From: Psychrobacter sanguinis
GTDB taxonomy: Bacteria; Pseudomonadota; Gammaproteobacteria; Pseudomonadales; Moraxellaceae
DNA length: 64,000 nucleotides
Assembly: GCF_020736705.1 (NCBI RefSeq)
Contig: NZ_CP085990.1
Span: 2,976,001-3,040,000, forward strand
Direction: 5' to 3'
The position numbers and the translations under genes are program-made. The notes under the pieces are model-generated. The model had not been told where the DNA came from, made no database searches, and saw nothing but the letters and a program-made list of their open reading frames with translations. Below are positions 9,501 through 16,146 of this stretch, piece by piece. Position 1 is the first letter of the stretch, and the number at the start of each line of letters is the position of its first letter.

Positions 9501-10531
9501 CACGTCCAATTTCTGACTGACAACGGCACAGTATCTAATTTGTGATGACAATGCGAACAAATTTTACTACTGGCAAAGAACCGACTCACTTTTAGAATGT
9601 TTTTACCATACCAATTCGCCTTGTAGGTAAGCAGGGTAACAAACTGCCCCCAACCCACGTCATTAATCGCTTTGGCAAGTTTTCGGTTCTTTACCATGTT
9701 TTTTACACCTAAATCTTCAATCGCATAACTGGTAGCTTGGTTTTCGCAAATCAGTTTATGCGTGACTTTATGGTGTAAGTCTAAGCGCTGGTTGCGTACT
9801 TTTTCATGAATACGAGCAACAGCTAACTTTTGTTTTTGATAGTTTTTACTTTGTTTGTGTTTACGAGCAAAGATTTTTTGCTGTATAGCAAGTCTTTGAC
9901 TGGCTTTGGCTAAATGCTTTGGGTTATCAAATTTGCTACCATCTGATAGATTGAGTAAGTGACTAATACCTAAGTCAATGCCAACCGTTAATCTAGGTTC
10001 AATGGTCGTAGGCGTTGGCAATATATCAGCATTATCAACCAGTACGCTTGCATAGTATTTGCCTGTTGCTGTCTTACTAATCGTTACTGTTTTCACCTTG
10101 CCGACAAATTCACGGCTAAACACCGCTTTAATGCCCTTGAGTTTGGGTAGATTGATAATACCTTGCTCAAAGTTTACGGTGCAATGTTGAGGGCATTGAT
10201 AACTACGCTGTGGGATTTTTTTAGATTTGAAACGTGGAAATTTGGCATGACCTTTGAAGAAGTTAGTAAAAGCGGTATAGACATTTAGTAAGGCATTTAG
10301 TAGTGATTGGCTATTGACCTCGTTTAGCCATGCAAACTGAGCTTTCTTTTTCTTTTTTACTAAATGGCTTTGGATTTTGCTACGTGATAATGATTTGCCA
10401 AACATAGCATAGTAGCGTTTTTGCAATGCCAACGCCCAATTGAACACAAACCGACTACAGCCAAAATGCTTTTCGATTAGCACTCGCTGTTCGTAGTTTG
10501 GGTAAATTCTGTATTTATAGGCTTTAAGCAT
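9404..10531 (-). CDS. tnpB: TnpB, RNA-guided nuclease of an IS200/IS605 element
   Basis: A 375-residue TnpB with all catalytic parts. The N-terminal helix-turn-helix begins MLKAYKYRIYPNYEQ. RuvC-I is VGIDLGISHLLNL (Asp near residue 190), RuvC-II is YAIEDLGVKNMV (Glu near 280), the four-cysteine zinc finger is CSHCHH to CPSC, and RuvC-III is HHDRDTNAASNI (Asp near 355). TnpB cuts DNA next to a short motif, guided by an omega RNA made from the element's right end, which helps the element to persist. Nothing suggests inactivation. No tnpA lies beside it. Confidence 0.92.
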   Translation of the reverse strand: MLKAYKYRIYPNYEQRVLIEKHFGCSRFVFNWALALQKRYYAMFGKSLSRSKIQSHLVKKKKKAQFAWLNEVNSQSLLNALLNVYTAFTNFFKGHAKFPRFKSKKIPQRSYQCPQHCTVNFEQGIINLPKLKGIKAVFSREFVGKVKTVTISKTATGKYYASVLVDNADILPTPTTIEPRLTVGIDLGISHLLNLSDGSKFDNPKHLAKASQRLAIQQKIFARKHKQSKNYQKQKLAVARIHEKVRNQRLDLHHKVTHKLICENQATSYAIEDLGVKNMVKNRKLAKAINDVGWGQFVTLLTYKANWYGKNILKVSRFFASSKICSHCHHKLDTVPLSVRNWTCPSCQTHHDRDTNAASNIRSQALADVAGLATV

Positions 10532-10643
10532 GGTTTGTCAGTCAACTTGAATATAGGTATAACCTAGCATTATTTGCATTTAGCATCAATTATCAGCAAT
10601 AAACCTAAATACTTAGAATAGGTCGCCCCGCCCGTGCTTACAT

Positions 10644-10673
10644 CTCCACCTAAATCAAAGATTATAGGTGGAG
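10644..10673. repeat. Left-end hairpin of the first TnpB element
   Basis: Inverted repeat CTCCACCTA / TAGGTGGAG with a 12-base loop. Subterminal hairpins like this are where the Y1 transposase binds single-stranded ends of IS200/IS605 elements. Confidence 0.7.
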
Positions 10674-10786
10674 AATTACGCACGATAAGTTAAATATTAA
10701 ATAAATAACAGTGTCGACCTTGTGCCCTATTCATCAAATTATGTTTTATTAAGTATTATGTTTTATCAGTTATATTGTTGCTTAAA

Positions 10787-11875
10787 TAGGACTTACGCAA
10801 AACGCATAAATTTTTGCATAAACCTGAAGAACTATAGTAGCATAAAGGCATGAAGAAAAAAGTTATCACCCGCTTAGACTACTGTCAATACTTACTGGTA
10901 AGCCAAATAAACTACACTCTTACCAACTATGCCGAGCATCATCCAGAATAGATCAGCTATGACCGCATCAATCGCTACCTGCGTCATGAAAAACTAAAAC
11001 CCAGGCTCGTATGGGAAAAAGCCAAAGACGACATTGTGATGGATGAAGATGGCTGTCTCATCTTTGACGACAGCATCTTAGACAAAAACCACAGCCACAA
11101 AATTGAACTCGTCAACCGTCAATACAGTGGCAACGTTCATCGCATTATTAAAGGCATCTGTATCGTCAACTGTATCTACGTCAACCCAAAAACCCAGCAG
11201 TATTGGCTTATCGACTACCGCATCTACGATAGAGCCACTGACGGCAAAAGCAAACTTGACCATTTAAAAGACATGCTTAAACACAGCATCGAACACAAAA
11301 AGCTGTCATTTAAATATGTTCTCATGGATACCTGGTATGCCACCAAAGACATCATGCTATACATTGATGGCTTACAAAAAATCTTTTACTGCCCATTAAA
11401 ATCCAATCGCAAAGTTGATGACTCAAAAGGCATAAACCCTTATAAAGCCGTCAGTGATTTAACTTGGACTGACACAGAACAACAAAACGGCAAACGCATT
11501 AAAATACACGGCTTTCCCAAAGATTATAAAGTGCAACTGTTCCGAGTAGCGGTGAATGACAACCGCACGGACTGGATTGTCACCAATGACACCACTCAAG
11601 ATTCATCGATTGGTACACGATTGGTGTGTGCCATTCGCTGGAAAATTGAGCAGTTTCACCGAGAAATCAAACAATTAACTGGCATTGAATCCAATCAGTG
11701 TCGTAAGGCTCGTATTCAGCGTAATCATATTTGTTGTTCAATGCTCGTTTGGGTGCAGTTAGCTAAGCAAGCTAGAGTGCTAAAACAAACACTCTATCAG
11801 GTTAAAAAAGGCTTGCTTAGTGGTTATTTAAGGGAGCAGTTGCGCTCGCCTTCAGTTAAATTTGCGTAAGTCCTA
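10787..11875 (+). mobile_element. IS701-like insertion sequence (IS4 superfamily)
   Basis: The element is bounded by perfect inverted repeats, TAGGACTTACGCAAA at 10787-10801 and its complement at 11861-11875. A 5-bp direct repeat TTAAA flanks it (10782-10786 and 11876-11880). It holds one transposase gene with an in-frame stop. It lies between lpxB and the TnpB element, in what was originally the lpxB-rnhB spacer. The family name is a best guess from the transposase; the ends and target duplication are seen directly. Confidence 0.8.
10850..11869 (+). pseudogene. DDE transposase with amber stop at codon 34
   Basis: Reading from the ATG at 10850 gives MKKKVITRLDYCQYLL and so on, then TAG at 10949-10951, after which the same frame continues to 11869. 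A GTG at 11036 could start a shortened 277-residue protein, but this lacks the N-terminal domain that usually binds the inverted repeats. The catalytic residues appear present: Asp in FDDSILD, Asp in VLMDTWYATKD, and Glu in RWKIEQFHREIKQ (the YREK-like region of IS4-type transposases). The element is probably inactive unless the stop is read through. Confidence 0.75.
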
Positions 11876-11897
11876 TTAAAGTATCGGTTGGTGGTTC

Positions 11898-12007
11898 AAA
11901 AAGTAGGCTGATTAAAATTTGAACAATTTTTAAAGCTTTGAAGGCCATATGGAATCAGAGAACTTAGCATAGACTTCCTATTGACTTTTAGCGCCAGCCT
12001 ACTTTTT
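11898..12007. repeat. 13-bp inverted repeat around the lpxB stop codon
   Basis: AAAAAGTAGGCTG at 11898-11910 is the exact complement of 11995-12007, and the right arm contains the lpxB stop codon. The match continues imperfectly outwards for about another 10 bases, with small gaps. The arms are 84 bases apart. This could be a small palindromic element or an inverted partial copy of the lpxB 3' end. Confidence 0.7.
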
Positions 12008-13321
12008 AGAACACCACCAAGTATCGTTTAAGCTGTTTAGATTATTGCTCAGATAATCATGCCAAGTGTTGATAACCGCTGATACCGCACTTTGACTGCT
12101 TTGCTGCTTCAACCAATTTGAGGTTTCATTCAAACGAACTAACTGCTGCTCATATTCTCTTGGTATCATTAAACGGGTCACTGCTCGGCAAATACTGTCG
12201 CCTGTTGCCTTCTCCTGAATGAGCTCAGGTACAATCTCCTCTCCTGCCAAGATATTGGGCAAGGACACATAAGGAACTTTGACCAATCGCTTAGCAATGG
12301 CATAGGTTAGTTTTTTCATTTGATACACCACCACCATAGGTCGATTCAGTAGCATTGCCTCTAGTGTTGCGGTGCCTGACGCTAAGACAATCATATCGGA
12401 CATGGCCATAATAGATTGACTGAAGTCTTTTTGTTCCTGGCTTTCGTCATAGGCCACCGCCACTGCTCTTCTTAAAGACTCATCCTGACGCTCAATTAAA
12501 TCTTGAACAATGTACTGATGGTTTTTATCTATGGTAGGAATCACAAAACACAGCTTTTCATCTACCATTAATAGTCGATTCACCGCATTGAGCATCAGTG
12601 GCAATATGGCATTAATCTCTGAACGCCTTGAGCCTGGCATCAAGCAAATCATCTGACTGATGTCCTCTTTACGATTGGCAAAGAAATTATGTAGCTCTGA
12701 GTTATTCCAAATTAGCTCACGTCGCTGCTCATGAGTGGCTATCTCTACCAACTCCTTGGGAAGATTGTGTAATAAGGGATGACCAACACAGACCGCAGGG
12801 TGATTGTGGCGTTGATAAACCTCAAGCTCAAAAGGAAATAGGCACAACACCAAATGAGTGGCTTTTTTGATAGATTCGATACGCGATTCACGCCATGCCC
12901 ATATTGAGGGACTGACGTATTGAACACAGAAGATATCTTTTGGTTTGAGTTTTTTGGCAACCCGTAAGTTAAAGTCAGGGGCATCAATGCCAATGAACCA
13001 ATCTATTTTAACCTCAGTAAAAGCAGATACCAGCTCGGAACGGGCTTTTAGCAAGTCTGGCAATTGCGACATAACCTCGACCAAACCCATAACCGCTAAG
13101 CGGTCTAAAGGAAATAAAGACTGTAGTCCTTGTGCTTTCATCTTAGGCCCACCTACCCCTATCCATACCACCTCTTCGATAAGGTCATTTACTTGTGCCA
13201 TAAAGTCTGCACCCAGAGAATCTCCCGACGCCTCTCCTGCCACAATACCAATGACTAATGGTTTATTGGGATTCCGAGATTTATTGATGAGTTCAGAATT
13301 GCCTGAAGCACTTGCTAACAT
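11999..13321 (-). CDS. lpxB: Lipid-A-disaccharide synthase
   Basis: A GT19 glycosyltransferase that joins UDP-2,3-diacylglucosamine and lipid X to make the lipid A disaccharide, at the cytoplasmic face of the inner membrane. The diagnostic N-terminus GIVAGEASGDSLGADF is present near residue 24. IGVGGPKM, YVSPSIWAWRESRI, LFPFELEVY, MPGSRRSEI and the C-terminal VASGTATLEAM follow in family order. It is 440 residues long, somewhat more than the E. coli enzyme. The ATG at 13321 fits. It is transcribed away from aroG and towards rnhB, its usual neighbour, but is now cut off from it by two insertion sequences. Confidence 0.95.
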   Translation of the reverse strand: MLASASGNSELINKSRNPNKPLVIGIVAGEASGDSLGADFMAQVNDLIEEVVWIGVGGPKMKAQGLQSLFPLDRLAVMGLVEVMSQLPDLLKARSELVSAFTEVKIDWFIGIDAPDFNLRVAKKLKPKDIFCVQYVSPSIWAWRESRIESIKKATHLVLCLFPFELEVYQRHNHPAVCVGHPLLHNLPKELVEIATHEQRRELIWNNSELHNFFANRKEDISQMICLMPGSRRSEINAILPLMLNAVNRLLMVDEKLCFVIPTIDKNHQYIVQDLIERQDESLRRAVAVAYDESQEQKDFSQSIMAMSDMIVLASGTATLEAMLLNRPMVVVYQMKKLTYAIAKRLVKVPYVSLPNILAGEEIVPELIQEKATGDSICRAVTRLMIPREYEQQLVRLNETSNWLKQQSSQSAVSAVINTWHDYLSNNLNSLNDTWWCSKK

Positions 13322-13677
13322 AGTTAACTCTACTTTAATATCAAAGGATTAGAAGAAACTTAGACCATAACGAGGGTGATGTGTTTTACAAAGCATCAAA
13401 TTAGGACGACAGTATAACAAATATTTGTAATACCCATTCCCTATATGAAGCAATAAGCAAAGCTTAACACTTGTCAATCTTAGAATAACCCTCCATAATA
13501 AAGTTAACCCTAAAAAATGTCATGACTTATCCGTTATACACTTATAAGATATAAATAAAGGTATGACATTTAAACCTATAAGTGATAAATATAATGAAAC
13601 CCACTTATCCTATAACGATATACCAAAAATTAATTTCCCAACGTTTTTAACAGTATTTTAAACTAGGCACTATAAAT
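13322..13677. promoter_or_regulatory. Divergent promoter region of lpxB and aroG with nested inverted repeats
   Basis: A 356-base spacer between divergent genes that must hold both promoters. It contains nested inverted repeats: AAATGTCAT at 13515-13523 with ATGACATTT at 13563-13571, and CACTTATA at 13539-13546 with TATAAGTG at 13577-13584. ACTTATCC also occurs twice (about 13524 and 13603). These could be operator sites for aroG control; the regulator is unknown. Confidence 0.35.
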
Positions 13678-14763
13678 ATGACTATGAACTCGACTACCCA
13701 CACAGCAGATATTGATGACGTGAATATTGAAAAGTTTATCCCCTTGATTACCCCTGCCAGCCTAAAAGCCGAGTATCCTTTGTCAGAGAAGGCCTATAAC
13801 ACAGTGCTAACAGGTCGTACTACCATCCAAAATATTTTAGATGGTACTGATAAGCGTCTATTGGTTGTGGTAGGTCCTTGCTCAATCCATGACATTAAAG
13901 CGGCTCATGAATACGCTGATAAACTGGTTAAACTTGCCGATGAGCTAAAAGACAGCATTTATATTGTTATGCGTGTCTACTTTGAAAAGCCGCGTACCAC
14001 AGTGGGCTGGAAAGGGTTAATTAACGACCCTGACATGAATGACAGCTTTGATATTGAAAAAGGCCTACGTATGGCGCGTAAGCTGTTACTTGACTTAAAT
14101 GAAAAGGGTTTGCCGTGTGCTACAGAAGCATTGGACCCGAATACCCCGCAGTATATGCAAGACTTAATCAGTTGGTCAGCTATTGGCGCGCGTACTACTG
14201 AAAGTCAAACTCACCGTGAAATGAGCTCAGGTCTGTCTTGTCCTGTTGGTTTCAAGAATGGTACTGATGGCGGTATGACTGTAGCGGTTAATGCGATGAA
14301 TGCGGTTAAATCGGGTCATAACTTCTTAGGGCTATCTAGTGATGGTCAGGTCTGTATCATCAAATCTAAAGGCAACCCTTATGCTCACGTGGTCTTGCGT
14401 GGCGGTAATGGCAAACCTAACTATGACCAGTCCTCAGTTGAACAGGCTGAAAATGAGTTAGAAAAAGGTAATGCCATGGTTAAGATTATGATTGACTCAA
14501 GTCATGCCAACTCTGGTAAAGACCCTTACCTACAGCCTATGGTAATCCAAAACGTGGCCGAGCAAATCAAAAATGGCAACAAGTCAATTATGGGTCTTAT
14601 GATTGAAAGTCACTTAAAAGGTGGTAATCAGAAACTAACCAGCGATCCTTCACAGCTTGAGTATGGTAAATCAATTACTGATGGCTGCTTAGACTGGGAC
14701 AGCACTGTTGCCTCTTTACACAACTTAAGAAACACTATTAAAGACGTGCTTCCTAACCGATAG
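13678..14763 (+). CDS. aroG: 3-deoxy-7-phosphoheptulonate synthase (DAHP synthase, class I)
   Basis: Condenses phosphoenolpyruvate and erythrose 4-phosphate to DAHP, the entry step of the shikimate pathway. The class I-alpha signature is clear: VVVGPCSIHD (near residue 65), MRVYFEKPRTTVGWKGLINDP, SWSAIGARTTESQTHREM, CPVGFKNGTDG and IMIDSSHANSGKDP. The 361 residues are typical. Which aromatic amino acid inhibits it cannot be read from the sequence, so the symbol aroG rather than aroF or aroH is tentative. An ISAba1-like element has inserted about 90 bases after the stop, between the gene and its likely terminator. Confidence 0.93.
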   Translation: MTMNSTTHTADIDDVNIEKFIPLITPASLKAEYPLSEKAYNTVLTGRTTIQNILDGTDKRLLVVVGPCSIHDIKAAHEYADKLVKLADELKDSIYIVMRVYFEKPRTTVGWKGLINDPDMNDSFDIEKGLRMARKLLLDLNEKGLPCATEALDPNTPQYMQDLISWSAIGARTTESQTHREMSSGLSCPVGFKNGTDGGMTVAVNAMNAVKSGHNFLGLSSDGQVCIIKSKGNPYAHVVLRGGNGKPNYDQSSVEQAENELEKGNAMVKIMIDSSHANSGKDPYLQPMVIQNVAEQIKNGNKSIMGLMIESHLKGGNQKLTSDPSQLEYGKSITDGCLDWDSTVASLHNLRNTIKDVLPNR

Positions 14764-14846
14764 TGATTAGACAATAATGCTTAGTTAATAGTAGAGCTTA
14801 ACTGATAGTAGCTTCTAGCTAAAAGCCACTAACTAGCACTTATTAA

Positions 14847-14855
14847 CAACTACTT
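14847..14855. repeat. 9-bp target duplication, left copy (CAACTACTT)
   Basis: Identical to 16048-16056 on the other side of the ISAba1-like element, so this copy arrived by simple transposition. Confidence 0.9.
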
Positions 14856-16047
14856 CTCTGCACACGACAAAAAAAACAAAAAAGTCTGTTAAAGCAAAGG
14901 CATAATAGTAATTTTCAAGACGAATCAGACCATGCCAAACCTTAACAGACTTAGTGAAACTTTAACCCAAAACCTGAGCATGAACAAGGCAAGAATCACA
15001 TGTTTGAGCCTAATGATAATAGCCCTGATTACTGCTCAAAGCAGTAATCTTAAAAAAAATAGCAAGACACCTTCCTAAGGGTGGCAAGACCGACAGTCAC
15101 TATCGCAGACTACAGCGATTTTTTGCCGAAGCGAGGATAGACTACGATCAACTGGCTTTAATGATATATCGACTATTTGGGCTAGGCAAAGTCACCTTAA
15201 CCATTGACCGCACCAACTGGAAATGGGGTAAAAGTAACCTCAACATCTTTATGCTAGGGGTGGTATATAAAGGGATAGCCATCCCCTTATACTGGCAAAT
15301 GCTAGATAAGCGAGGTAATACAAACCATCTTGAACGCTGTGAACTTATTGAGCGGTTTATCAAACAATTTGGCAAAGATAACCTTGAGATGATAGTAGCA
15401 GACAGAGAGTTTGTTGGCGAAAAATGGTTTAACTGGCTCACCAATAATCACATACCCTTTGCCATACGGATTAAGAAGAACAGTAAAGTTAGGAATCATC
15501 ATGGCAAGTTGGTACAGATTAAAGAGTTATTACGCCATGTTAGCCATCAAGAAACATATCGACATGGGCGAATACTGACTGTCGATGGTTGTTTGGTTCG
15601 AGTATTTGCCAAGCGTGATAAAGACTACGGTTTAGTGATTGTCGCAACCAATCAACTAGAAACAGTGGATGCGATGACAAGCTATGCTAAGCGTTGGGAA
15701 ATTGAGACTTTATTTGCTTGTCTAAAGGGCCGTGGCTTTAATCTTGAAGATACCCACTTAACCCATCTTGATCGAGTCAGTAAATTAGTCGCAGTGAACG
15801 CCTTAGCATTTTGTTGGGCTTATCATGTCGGTATTTATAAAGACAAAGATAAGCCGTTAAAACGCAAGTTGAAGTCAAACGCTCGACCTCAAGCCAGTTT
15901 GTTTGCGCTTGGCCTGGATGTGTTGATTGAGGGCCTTCGTTTGGTGTTTTTTAACAATGATCAGACTGTCTTTCGACAGTTAGTTAGCTTTTTAACCCCT
16001 AAACCTATGAAAATCGGGTGGGGATGATTTTTTTGTCGTGTGCAGAG
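14856..16047 (+). mobile_element. ISAba1-like IS4-family element, copy 1 (transposase frameshifted)
   Basis: The terminal repeats CTCTGCACACGAC (14856) and GTCGTGTGCAGAG (ending 16047) resemble the ISAba1 ends of Acinetobacter as I remember them. A 9-bp target duplication flanks the element, as expected for this IS4 subgroup. It is nearly identical to the element at 54791-55980 but in opposite orientation. Recombination between the two copies would invert the 40 kb between them. Confidence 0.9.
14932..16027 (+). pseudogene. IS4-family transposase with a +1 frameshift in a poly-A run
   Basis: The full frame is seen only by comparison with copy 2, which encodes 364 residues. Here the A run at 15052-15059 has eight A, while copy 2 has seven, so translation stops about 18 bases later. 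The downstream open part (from 15161, 288 residues) keeps the catalytic region, including VADREFVGEKW and the YAKRWEIETLFACLKGRG segment with the catalytic Glu. Slippage of RNA polymerase on eight A residues could restore some full-length protein, but simple decay is more likely. Confidence 0.85.
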
Positions 16048-16061
16048 CAACTACTTATAAA

Positions 16062-16092
16062 AAAATGCCTAACTTAACGTTAGGCATTTTTT
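16062..16092. terminator. Bidirectional terminator between aroG and pepN
   Basis: A 12-bp stem (AAAATGCCTAAC with GTTAGGCATTTT), a five-base loop and a T run on each strand. It serves pepN on the minus strand and originally aroG on the plus strand, before the ISAba1-like insertion. Confidence 0.85.
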
Positions 16093-16146
16093 ATTGCTAA
16101 ATTTAACTATCATCCTACTAACATACAACTAACTACTAAAGCACAA

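Larger units (their letters stand above)
9269..10684 (-). mobile_element. IS200/IS605-type element carrying only tnpB
   Basis: The element holds a TnpB gene but no Y1 transposase TnpA, so it depends on another element to move (IS1341-like). The left end (high coordinates) has a hairpin at 10644-10673 (CTCCACCTA with TAGGTGGAG), preceded on the minus strand by TTAT at 10685-10688. The right end has hairpins at 9279-9310 and 9362-9394 and finishes in TCAA (complement of 9269-9272). A second TnpB element in this window has the same TTAT and TCAA at the matching positions, which supports these boundaries. As usual for the family there are no inverted repeats and no target duplication. Confidence 0.75.

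Noticed and set aside
11876..11888. 13-base match with 56471-56483 (TTAAAGTATCGGT)
   Set aside because: Pairs of shared 13-mers are expected by chance in 64 kb of AT-rich DNA, and nothing else in the surroundings matches.
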